From Pedosphaera sp. (GTDB taxonomy: Bacteria > Verrucomicrobiota > Verrucomicrobiia > Limisphaerales > UBA9464), in contig SIAZ01000036.1 of assembly GCA_009695405.1 (NCBI GenBank), positions 1 through 18,511 of the forward strand: a stretch of DNA of 18,511 bases, read 5' to 3'. Below, one piece after another: positions 7,958 to 15,291 of the stretch. A program made the translations under genes and the position numbers. A model generated the notes under the pieces. That model ran no database searches, was not told where the DNA came from, and was given only the letters and a program-made list of their open reading frames with translations. Position 1 is the stretch's first letter, and each line of letters starts with the position of its first letter.

Positions 7958-8334
7958 GTGCGAGCCAAGGAGTTGGTAGCACTTTCTGAAGAAGACGCCT
8001 TCAGAGTCATCCGTTCCCTTCGACTATTTGAAAACGGCGGTCTTGAGACAACCGAGATTCTGGTTTGGTCGAACAACAGCGAATCTTCCTTAGTTTCCCA
8101 GAGTCTTTATTGGACTCGAAGATGTGTTGGGCGTACTTGGTCATGTCCAAGAATTCTACCAGCTTCAAGGTTGGAAGTTTTGCATTATTAGCGGAATCGT
8201 CGTTCAGCGATGGGGAAGCCCCCGATCTATCCAAGGCGTGGATCTGAGCATTCTCACCGGATTCAAAAACAAAGATGCGTCTGAGAATTCACTCTCTACA
8301 GCCGCGAACTCCGAAGCGCGGCGTTAAACTCTCT
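7958..8334 (+). pseudogene. Decayed gene pair: small SGLVEQQ-type protein plus MNT/AbiEii-type nucleotidyltransferase N-terminus
   Basis: Two overlapping relics are readable. From 7958 (GTG) the frame gives VRAKELVALSEEDAFRVIRS and ends in readable sequence near 8056. One frame over, from 8059, SGLVEQQRIF follows. A short N-terminal helix region ending in SGLVEQQR-F is how I remember small proteins encoded just before nucleotidyltransferase genes in several bacterial phyla. About 60 bases on, a frame from about 8109 reads LEDVLGVLGHVQEFYQLQGW, then KFCIISGIVVQRWGSPRSIQ and GVDLSILTGFKNKD. The G(G/I)xxVQRWG-P-R-xxxDVDL-LLTGF pattern is that of the MNT/AbiEii-like nucleotidyltransferase N-terminus. 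Here the G-S motif is partly altered (ISGIVVQ), and the frame stops about 17 residues later, where the family continues for well over 100 residues. The pair is broken by one frameshift and a truncation. Such pairs are often toxin-antitoxin-like, but that role is inference. Confidence 0.6.
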
Positions 8335-8471
8335 GAAAGCTGATTCCCGTCTCTATCCCAAAGAAAAGGGGTAGGCGCCACTCGCCTATGGTTGATCCAT
8401 CATAAGTTCTGGCACTCTCCGGAAAACCTAATCCTGAGATAGGCTTCCCATCCAATTCGACCGCGCTTGAA

Positions 8472-8877
8472 AATTCACTTTGGAAAAATTCTTTGAACTT
8501 CTTATGGGCCTCAGCTTTTTCTCGATTACCAAAACGATCGATTGGGCTCAACCCTTTGAGTGGCTCAATACAGAACTTCAAAAATCACTCGCAACGCCGA
8601 TCAAAGCCTTCAGCGTGTCGATAAATTAGTCAAAGTAACCTTCAAAATTCAGAGACAGAACTGCTGCTTGATACATCGAGAAATCTAGTGCCAAAAGGAA
8701 ACTAACTTCGAAGAACTCATCTCCCTTTACAATTGCCGTACTTATGGGCGTTACGAGGAAAGCCTCTTCGGTCTCGTCGTCTAGGGCGACACCAAATACA
8801 ATCGGGCAGCTTCAAACTCCCCGTCCTTGAACAAGGTCACCAAGAAGGAAACCGTAAAAAGCTCAAGAAGCCGTCTT
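8472..8877 (+). pseudogene. Decayed Rpn/PD-(D/E)XK nuclease family 'transposase' (PF04754-like)
   Basis: Reading across frames on the plus strand gives an almost collinear match to the Rpn family of putative transposase/recombination nucleases. NSLWKNSL (8472-8495) fits the family start D-S-P-W-K-x-A-L. After a frame change, FFELLMGLSFFSITKTIDWA and EWLNTELQK follow (about 8489-8584). After a second change, probably loss of one base in the A-run at 8580-8584, ITRNADQSLQRVDKLVKV, then CCLIHREI, a stop, CQKETNFEELISLYNCRTYG, RYEESLFGLVV, a stop and GDT follow. The family reads xDKLVKV...W-LIHIEVQ-Q...F--RM--YNYR--DRY--P--SLAVLGD. The first stop (TAG, 8686-8688) sits where the family has Gln (CAG to TAG), and the second (TAG, 8782-8784) where it has Leu. 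A further fragment FKLPVLE near 8825 may be the next block. The catalytic domain's C-terminus is missing. No intact protein can be made. Confidence 0.6.
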
Positions 8878-9091
8878 AGATATTCTAGAAACTCAACTTG
8901 GAGGCGTTGGTAGCCTCAAAAAATGCTGTTATCGAACCAGCGGCCTCTCCTTGTTAGTCGAGATCCACATCGGAGCGAATCCGCTTCTCACTATTCGTGA
9001 AGGTCACGATATCGCCCACACTGTGCATGAGTCTCTGACGGGGAGCCGGTTAGCTATTTCTCACGTCGCTGTGCATGTCTAACCCGCACAC
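8858..9091 (+). pseudogene. Relic of a cation diffusion facilitator (CDF) transporter, C-terminal domain only
   Basis: The frame from 8858 reads EAVLDILETQLGGVGSLKKC, then LLVEIHIGANPLLTIREGHD, IAHTVHESL and AISHVAVHV, ending in TAA at 9080-9082. CDF efflux proteins end in a cytoplasmic metal-binding domain with the pattern (V)E-KC-VR-xG---(V)D-H(V)-V---L(T/S)VREGH-IAH-VK--L----I-DV-VH(V/I)EP. The agreement over REGHDIAHTV and the final VHV is close. The base triplet after VHV is TAA where the family has Glu (GAA), and PAH follows in frame, so the natural end VHVEPAH has been cut by a nonsense change. No six-helix membrane part is found upstream: the Rpn relic abuts instead. This is therefore an orphan domain remnant rather than a working transporter. 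Confidence 0.55.
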
Positions 9092-9360
9092 CTCTCTCAA
9101 ATTCCTCCCGTTACCACACTCTAAGGGGAACTCATTGCCTCTTGAAAAACAAAGCGGCCAGCTACAAGCCTGCTGAGCCTTTCGCGGGCACAAACTTCTC
9201 TCGATTAACGGTTAATTTGAATGATGCTGTCTGACGATGCCCCTGCTTTGAACAGTGAATCTTGGACATTTTTCAGGCACCCAAAGCAGCAGCGCCAACA
9301 TTTTTAATCTACCAAGAAAAAAATCGATGAATTGATCCACCTTTGGAGTCAGTTTGACTC
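9092..9360. other. Non-coding leader region upstream of the membrane cytochrome gene
   Basis: I find no gene or clear relic here. Stops are dense in all three plus frames. The 3' end provides the ribosome site for the next gene (GGAG about 12 bases before the ATG at 9361). A promoter must lie in this interval or the adjacent relic, but no -35/-10 pair stands out. Confidence 0.35.
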
Positions 9361-10290
9361 ATGGGTTTTTACACTCTGAAGTATCGACGGCACCTCTTAA
9401 TTTTTGGCTGTGCTTTTATCCCATTTTTGTGGGCCAGCGTTGCGAACGGCGGCACCGTAGAGGGTTCAACAAATGGGTTTATTTGGTCCTCATTCCTTGG
9501 TCCATTTCACATGGTGTTCCTGCACCTTCCGATTGGCTTTCTAACTCTGACAGGGATCATGGAACTGTGGGCCGGCTTTCGCCCCTTCGAAGGTATTCGC
9601 CGCCTAGTTGGTATCACCCTCGCACTCAGCCTCGGTTCAACCTTCATCACCAGCATTCTCGGCCTACTCCGAGCTCAATCAGGCGAGTATACGCCCCAAG
9701 TTTTAGCTCTTCATCGTAACACCGGCTTAGCTCTGGTCCTGCTGACCGGTATCACCTTAATACTGCACCCTGCCGCAGACCGAATCGGAGCATGGAGTCG
9801 CTGGTTTTACCGCGGCGCAATGAGCGCAACGATGGCCCTTCTCATGATTGCAGGTCATCAGGGCGGAACTTTGACCCACGGTCGTGGCTTTCTCTCGCTG
9901 AACAGTCCGACGCCGTTAAAATGGTTGATGGAGGAATTGAATCCGGCTGCACCCCATCCGGATCGACTGGCTTCTCTTGCAACTACCGGGGCCGTTACCA
10001 AAATTTTCGCAGCTAAATGTATCACCTGTCATGGGCCCGATAAGCAAAAAGCTAAACTCCGAGTCGATCAGTTGGAATCCCTTATCAAGGGTGGCGAGAG
10101 CGGCGAACCCGCGGTAGTTCCCGGTGATCCCGCGAAGTCGCGACTGGTCAGACTCATCCTTTTGCCGCGATCCCATAGCGATAGGATGCCGCCCGAGGGC
10201 AAAGAACAACTCACTGGGGACGAAACCCTCGCCATTATCGAATGGATCATCAGCGGCGCCGGAGTGCCTAATAAAGAACCCAGTCGGTAA
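9361..10290 (+). CDS. Membrane-anchored c-type cytochrome (DUF2231-like helices plus planctomycete-type cytochrome c domain)
   Basis: A 309-residue protein. Residues about 12-30 are a hydrophobic N-terminal segment, followed by membrane helices around 50-70 (MVFLHLPIGFLTLTGIMELW), 83-103, 120-136 and 150-165. His residues at their ends (FHMVFLHLP, LALHRNTG, IAGHQGG) could ligate haem b or quinone, as in DUF2231-like proteins; that is inference. The C-terminal part is a planctomycete cytochrome C (PSCyt1-like) domain with the haem site CITCH at C220, C223 and H224. Typical PSCyt1 wording then follows: GPDKQKAKLRVD, PAVVPGDPAKSRLVRLI and RMPPEGKEQLT, with M276 a candidate axial ligand. In many PVC genes PSCyt1 is instead fused to DUF1549/DUF1553. 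The role is probably electron transfer at the outer face of the cytoplasmic membrane. The gene stands alone and is convergent with the hydrolase gene. Confidence 0.83.
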   Translation: MGFYTLKYRRHLLIFGCAFIPFLWASVANGGTVEGSTNGFIWSSFLGPFHMVFLHLPIGFLTLTGIMELWAGFRPFEGIRRLVGITLALSLGSTFITSILGLLRAQSGEYTPQVLALHRNTGLALVLLTGITLILHPAADRIGAWSRWFYRGAMSATMALLMIAGHQGGTLTHGRGFLSLNSPTPLKWLMEELNPAAPHPDRLASLATTGAVTKIFAAKCITCHGPDKQKAKLRVDQLESLIKGGESGEPAVVPGDPAKSRLVRLILLPRSHSDRMPPEGKEQLTGDETLAIIEWIISGAGVPNKEPSR

Positions 10291-10337
10291 ACCTCCGGCC
10301 GCGGTACTAATCTACAAGAATCTCCTAGCTGGGACGG

Positions 10338-10361
10338 GGCCAAAACCAAAGTTTTGCGGCC
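10338..10361. terminator. Possible bidirectional terminator between convergent genes
   Basis: CAAAAC (10341-10346) and GTTTTG (10351-10356) form a perfect six-base stem with a CAAA loop. An outer GGC/GCC (10338-10340 with 10359-10361) can extend it past a two-base bulge. It lies between the stops at 10290 and 10368 of two convergent genes. A following T-tract is weak. Confidence 0.35.
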
Positions 10362-10367
10362 GCCACT

Positions 10368-12461
10368 TTATCGTACAATCCAGGTCGCCGCTGCACCGGC
10401 ATCGGCGGTGGTCAGGCTCTTCAATTCAGCACTCCCAAAAGACAACAACCCATCAATATCTCCATACTTTGCGCCACCTGGTAAAAAATCAACCGATCGC
10501 AGATCTAATACCTGACCGAATCTAAAAGCTCCAAGATACAGAGCCACTCTATCCACAGCAACTCCCGCCTGAGAACGGGCAGCAGCGGCAATGGACGCGG
10601 TTCCGTCGAGTGCAATAAGACCGACGCGACGCGAGGCTTTCTCATGACCACGAATATAACTAAGAGCGGTTAGCACATCGTGCACACGATGAACAAAAAC
10701 CGCTGGACTATAACCAAAAGTATACGCTCCGGCTTCTCGCGGGTTGCGAACACGCGGAGTGAGTGTCAGGGACTGTCCGGTCGCAAGAAACTCACCCTGA
10801 TGAAGGAGATCGAGGCCCACTACCGTAGCACCACCATCCACCAATTGCCGCACGGCAGAGCGTAAGTTCCCATCACTCTCATAAAGACCATCTTTGCCTG
10901 CTTCGCTCAACCATAAGACTGTGGAACCATTCCAGTTCTTCGGATGGCAAAATACCGCCGGCAATTCTTCTTTTCGGGGATCATTTTGAAGCAACCCTAC
11001 CATTTGAATCCACGTCCCTTTATCCTGTTTGTCTTTTAGCTTCCAAGCGACGGTTCCCAGTGTTTCCTCTGCCCTACGATCGAGCACGATATCCCATCCG
11101 ACACGCAGCAACTCTCGATATTTCCCGGGATCATTAGCCGATAATTCGGTCATTTGCTGCTCTGAATCTTCATGCCACATCTTCAGTAACGTCCGTTCAA
11201 AATCGGGATCTGCCGACTTCGGAGCAGGATGAGCTTCATCCCAAACGCTCAGTTCTTTGCGCGAAGAAACGGAATAATCTTTTTCGAGTACCGGTTCACC
11301 AAAGCCCAGTTTAAAATGCCGATTTAACCAATTGTAAAAAGCCGTCCGCGAGACCGCATTATAGTTGTGCGGAAAATGTTCACCACGCTGCAACATCACT
11401 TTATCCGGCGCACCCATCAGCCCATAAAGTTGTTTTAACTCAGGAAAGCCTTTAGAGGACATCTCCTTAGTCCAGTCGTCTGCACTGGTCATCCCCTGAG
11501 GCTTCGGTGCGAACAAAGCAGCAAACTCCACATTACCGGTGCCTATCCTGAGCAGACTCGCATTCTCGCAAGTACAACCACCTTGCATAGAGGTGCTCAC
11601 CATCACCGCCGGAAAGGATAAAGTCACCCTAGGATCAATACCGGCAAGAATCATCGTTTGAGTACCACCACCACTCGCACCAGTGATGGCAACACGTTGC
11701 GAATCGACCTCAGGCAATCCGAGTAAAAAGTCGAGTGACCGAACCGCATTCCAAGTTTGAAGGCCCATAATACTCTGCAAATGAGCTTCGGCTTGCGGAC
11801 TAAACATTCCCCAATTCGCAACGGTATTTATTTCCGGCCGTTGCTTAGCAAAACTGTGCACCAGTTGCCGGGATAACTGTTGAGAATCGGAATCGCCGAG
11901 CATATCCCATTGCCACACCACACAACCCATTCGAGCAAGTTGAACGCACATGGATTGAAATCGGCTTTGGCCACCCACCACAAAACGTTCTTGGCCCGTG
12001 GCAATTTCACCGGCGACTTCTGCCTCGGAGGCAATGGACAACCGAGCGTCGGTCCAATGACCATGAGCAAAGAGGACCCCTGGAACTTTGCCTGAAGATA
12101 CCTTGGTGGGCCGATATAGATTACCGGTCACAAAAAATCCAGGGGCACTCTCGAAATGAACTTTCTCAATACTATAATCCTCGCGCTCAACTCGGCCGTA
12201 GATTTGGGCATTGAGAGGCGTCTTCGATGGCATTGGCCACAACCCTTGTGAGACTAAAATCCGCTGACGCACTTCTCCTGCACGCTTGGACCACTCCTCC
12301 TGAGAGCCCGGAGGTTGAAAGGGGAAATAACCGTCCAAATCCTTTGGCGATAACATCCGAACATCGGCCGGAATCTGTCCAATCGGTACTGCACGCGGAG
12401 GAGCGGCGAGAATCATGGGAATTAAGACCAAAAAAGCGACGGTATTTCGTAGGAGGAACAT
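10368..12461 (-). CDS. Secreted alpha/beta hydrolase with two hydrolase-fold halves (acetylxylan esterase-like)
   Basis: A 697-residue exported protein. The signal peptide is MFLLRNTVAFLVLIPMILAA with cleavage near residue 20. The first half (about 90-390) is an alpha/beta hydrolase of the acetylxylan esterase/Abhydrolase_7 type common in PVC bacteria: GNLYRP, GVLFAHGHW, WQWDMLGDSDS, then the nucleophile elbow GASGGG with S263 and the likely catalytic His at 362 or 365 (GEHFPHN). C296 and C298 in GGCTCEN are close together. The second half (about 495-697) again looks like a hydrolase fold (VLWLSEAG, GATVVGLDLLHQGEF, VHDVLTALSYIRG). Its elbow reads ALDGT, with Asp619 where Ser is expected, so it is probably inactive or altered. 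Substrate is unknown; deacylation of plant or algal polysaccharide is a reasonable guess. It lies 69 bases after the ABC permease gene on the same strand. Confidence 0.85.
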   Translation of the reverse strand: MFLLRNTVAFLVLIPMILAAPPRAVPIGQIPADVRMLSPKDLDGYFPFQPPGSQEEWSKRAGEVRQRILVSQGLWPMPSKTPLNAQIYGRVEREDYSIEKVHFESAPGFFVTGNLYRPTKVSSGKVPGVLFAHGHWTDARLSIASEAEVAGEIATGQERFVVGGQSRFQSMCVQLARMGCVVWQWDMLGDSDSQQLSRQLVHSFAKQRPEINTVANWGMFSPQAEAHLQSIMGLQTWNAVRSLDFLLGLPEVDSQRVAITGASGGGTQTMILAGIDPRVTLSFPAVMVSTSMQGGCTCENASLLRIGTGNVEFAALFAPKPQGMTSADDWTKEMSSKGFPELKQLYGLMGAPDKVMLQRGEHFPHNYNAVSRTAFYNWLNRHFKLGFGEPVLEKDYSVSSRKELSVWDEAHPAPKSADPDFERTLLKMWHEDSEQQMTELSANDPGKYRELLRVGWDIVLDRRAEETLGTVAWKLKDKQDKGTWIQMVGLLQNDPRKEELPAVFCHPKNWNGSTVLWLSEAGKDGLYESDGNLRSAVRQLVDGGATVVGLDLLHQGEFLATGQSLTLTPRVRNPREAGAYTFGYSPAVFVHRVHDVLTALSYIRGHEKASRRVGLIALDGTASIAAAARSQAGVAVDRVALYLGAFRFGQVLDLRSVDFLPGGAKYGDIDGLLSFGSAELKSLTTADAGAAATWIVR

Positions 12462-12530
12462 AAGGGCAGGCTAACGATCGCCACCAGAGAAACAACTGTC
12501 AGGAGTAGATATCGCAAAAGAACTCATCCA

Positions 12531-15077
12531 TCACCCACCTTCACTGCGCAAGAGTGACAAAGGTGACTGACTAGATAGTCCCCAACTCGAAAGGAGTCCC
12601 ACACTGACTGTGAGGACTGTCACCACGGCAAAAGCGATTCCTAGTACCGATAGTCTGAGGCTAAATCCGGTATGAAAAATAAAGGTCGCTAGAGCCCATG
12701 AAGCCCCCATCGCCAAAAGAAGCCCCGTTGTTGCACCGAGCATGCCAAGCACAGAATATTCGGCGAATAATGACTGTCTCAATTGACGCCGACTGGCACC
12801 CAATGTCCGAAGCAAAACCACTTCTCTCATCCGTTGCCAGCGACCAGTCATTATCGCTCCAGCCATCACCACCAACCCGGTCATTAGCGTAAAGGAGGCC
12901 AAAAATCGAATGACCGCCGCTGCTTGAGTCATGATTCCATCCAAGGTCTGCAAGACTAAGGTCAGATCAACCACGGAAACATTTGGGAAATGGCCAACGA
13001 TAGTTCGTTGCATCTGGGCTGAAGCAGCGGCCCCGCTAACCCGTGTGCCCAAGACATACGTGGCCGGGGCTTCTTCCAGAACTCCAACCGGAAAAACAAA
13101 GAAAAAGTTGGGCCGAACCTGCTTCCAATCCACCTCCCTCAATCCCGCAACTCGATTGGTCATAAGCACTCCTTGTATGTCGAAAATAACCTCATCGCCC
13201 AACCCTAAACCGAGGTCCCGAGCAATTCCCGTTTCTACAGTGACTGGGATTGGAGTTTCCAAAGGCGACGACGATTCTGGAAACCGCCCAGCTACCAAAT
13301 TCTCTGAAGAAACTAATCTGTTTCGCCACGTAGACCTGTACTCGCGGCGCAACGTCCAACTGGGAATCTTCGACTCTTTTTCTGCTAAAATCTGATCCGT
13401 GGATCGGCCCTTTAATGATACGAGTCGCATCGTGATAATGGGTGCCTCATCCAGAATCGCTAACCCTTCGTCTTTTAAAACCGCCACGACTCCGTCACGT
13501 TGGTCCGGTTGGATATCAAAGAGAATGGTATTGGGTTGATCCGCGTTGCCTACCGGGAAAAGTTGGGTCAATAGGACGTCACGCGTTAGTTGCAAGGTCA
13601 CTAGGAGGAAAGTACCTAGCCCCACAGATGTAATGACTAAAACCGTCCGGTTACGGGGACGATGAAGTCCAGCTAATCCCTGGCGCCATGCAAAGGGGAG
13701 CCATTGCGGTGTGAACCGCCGAACAAACCGGACCAAACCCATCGCCACCAACGACAACACCCCAAAAACAATACCCAACCCAACCACTGATGCGGCCCCC
13801 TCCCACCAATGGCGCGATTGGGATCCGGCAAATCCGATAAGAGCCAGAACAATCAGCGACCCGACCTTCCATGCCCAATAGTCGCGCCTCACCCGGGGTT
13901 CAAAGTCGGCACGAATCACTTGGAGAGGAGAAACCCCACGCACGGCTCCAAGCGGTAGCACTGTGAAGGCCGCGCTCACTAAGAACCCAGCTACCGAGGC
14001 GACGATTGCGGGTGCCCAATGAAATTCGCTCGTCAAAGTGACTGGAATAAATTTCTGCACAACGCTGGGCACGAATTGGTTCAGTAACAATGCGATCACA
14101 AGGCCCACGGCAGTTCCGACCGCAGCCAAGGCAAGACCTTGAGCCAAATAAATCGCTGAGGCGGGTCCCACTGCTGCTCCCAAACAACGAAGAACAGCGA
14201 CATTGGGACATTTAGCCGTCACATGCACCTGAAGCGCACTGGCAATTCCAATGGCCCCAAGGACTAACGCCACCAATGCCACCAATCCAAGGAACCGATT
14301 CAAATTCCCTACCCCTTCCCCCAAGTCCTCCTTACGGCGCTCAACCGTATCCGCTTCCAAAGCCATTTTCGTCAAACGAGCTTGATTCAACCGCACCCAA
14401 CTTGGCAGGTCACGGCTCTCGTCAAAGCGAAACAGCCTCCGGTACCGAGCTAAACTAGCACCGCCTAGGAGCCGAGTTTGCTCCAAGCGCGACGCATCAA
14501 AATAAACCCGAGGCGCAAGGGATCCGAAGTTCATAGCATCTCCGGGCACCTTTTTTAAAACACCGGCGATCTGACTCGTCCAAGCTCCTATTCGCACTGG
14601 ATCACCCAACTTCAGACCAAATTGAAAAAGGATACTTTCCTCTATGATTATGCCGTTACCCTGTCGCATCGAACTCGCGGCAGACTCAGGTACTGATTCG
14701 AGTTTTCCGTAAAAAGGAAAGTCCCCAAGAAGCGCCCGAGCATTCACCAATCGAGTAGCATTCGTTAGATGAGGAAAAACAAGCATTGTAGAAAAACTCG
14801 TTTCACGTGCTTCAGCCAAGGGATTCAAGCTCTTGGCAAAATCTTCAGCTTCCACTGTAAAAGGATGACGAGCACTAAGAACGAGATCAGCTCCAAGAAG
14901 ACCTTTTGCTTGGGCTTCGATTGCAGTACGAAGGGTTGCGGAAAGAGATCCGACAGCCGCCAAGCCCGCCACCCCGAGAGAAATCGACAGAGAAAACCAG
15001 AGGAGCCTGACCCGACTAGATCGTGACTCTCGCCACGCCATCCTCCAAGTCCAAGAATGCAACAGCGCTCGGATCAC
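12531..15077 (-). CDS. FtsX-like ABC transporter permease (YbbP type)
   Basis: An 848-residue inner-membrane protein with the layout of long YbbP/MacB-type permeases: one N-terminal helix (about 20-45), a large periplasmic MacB_PCD-like domain, a first FtsX domain of three helices (starting LNRFLGLVALVALVLGAIGI), central helices, a second periplasmic domain and a final FtsX domain (RFLASFTLMTGLVVMAGAIM, then MREVVLLRTLGASRRQLRQS and two more helices). The REVVLLRTLGAS loop is the coupling helix that contacts the ATPase. Relatives work with a LolD/YbbA-type ATPase in export or envelope functions, often beside the thioesterase TesA. No ATPase gene is in this window. The GTG start at 15077 lacks a good ribosome site, and the ATG 12 codons later (MAWRE) has GGAGG directly against it, so the true start is uncertain. 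Confidence 0.9.
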   Translation of the reverse strand: MIRALLHSWTWRMAWRESRSSRVRLLWFSLSISLGVAGLAAVGSLSATLRTAIEAQAKGLLGADLVLSARHPFTVEAEDFAKSLNPLAEARETSFSTMLVFPHLTNATRLVNARALLGDFPFYGKLESVPESAASSMRQGNGIIIEESILFQFGLKLGDPVRIGAWTSQIAGVLKKVPGDAMNFGSLAPRVYFDASRLEQTRLLGGASLARYRRLFRFDESRDLPSWVRLNQARLTKMALEADTVERRKEDLGEGVGNLNRFLGLVALVALVLGAIGIASALQVHVTAKCPNVAVLRCLGAAVGPASAIYLAQGLALAAVGTAVGLVIALLLNQFVPSVVQKFIPVTLTSEFHWAPAIVASVAGFLVSAAFTVLPLGAVRGVSPLQVIRADFEPRVRRDYWAWKVGSLIVLALIGFAGSQSRHWWEGAASVVGLGIVFGVLSLVAMGLVRFVRRFTPQWLPFAWRQGLAGLHRPRNRTVLVITSVGLGTFLLVTLQLTRDVLLTQLFPVGNADQPNTILFDIQPDQRDGVVAVLKDEGLAILDEAPIITMRLVSLKGRSTDQILAEKESKIPSWTLRREYRSTWRNRLVSSENLVAGRFPESSSPLETPIPVTVETGIARDLGLGLGDEVIFDIQGVLMTNRVAGLREVDWKQVRPNFFFVFPVGVLEEAPATYVLGTRVSGAAASAQMQRTIVGHFPNVSVVDLTLVLQTLDGIMTQAAAVIRFLASFTLMTGLVVMAGAIMTGRWQRMREVVLLRTLGASRRQLRQSLFAEYSVLGMLGATTGLLLAMGASWALATFIFHTGFSLRLSVLGIAFAVVTVLTVSVGLLSSWGLSSQSPLSLLRSEGG

Positions 15078-15291
15078 AGTCGTAGTCTATTGCCGGTTTG
15101 AAAAACCGCTACGGAAAGCTGATCTACAAAAATCTGACTCGAGTAAACAGGCTTTCCAATTTTCGTCCTCATTCTTCTTCTGAGCCTTTTTCTTGAAACT
15201 CAACCCATGCTTTAAGTCCGCCAGATAATTTTCTTTTCTGGGGAAGTCTCTTTTCGGATTTAGGACTGAATAAAAAGGCGAAGCGAGTAGA
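15078..15291 (-). other. Intergenic region between pseudopilin and ABC permease, with a hairpin
   Basis: I see no gene that I would defend in these 214 bases. They contain a perfect hairpin CGGTTT-gaa-AAACCG at 15094-15108, only 17 bases before the permease start. It lacks a T-tract, so it may affect permease translation rather than terminate transcription. A promoter for the permease and hydrolase genes may be here. Confidence 0.3.

Noticed and set aside
7873..8060. Glycine riboswitch upstream of gcvT
   Set aside because: The leader lacks the conserved paired aptamer elements. Only a small hairpin is present, and readable relic coding sequence begins at 7958 on the other strand.
8324..8581. 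An 85-codon minus-strand frame starting with TTG in the gap
   Set aside because: It has no recognisable family and lies largely antisense to the Rpn relic and the degraded sequence just before it. The plus-strand reading explains the sequence better.
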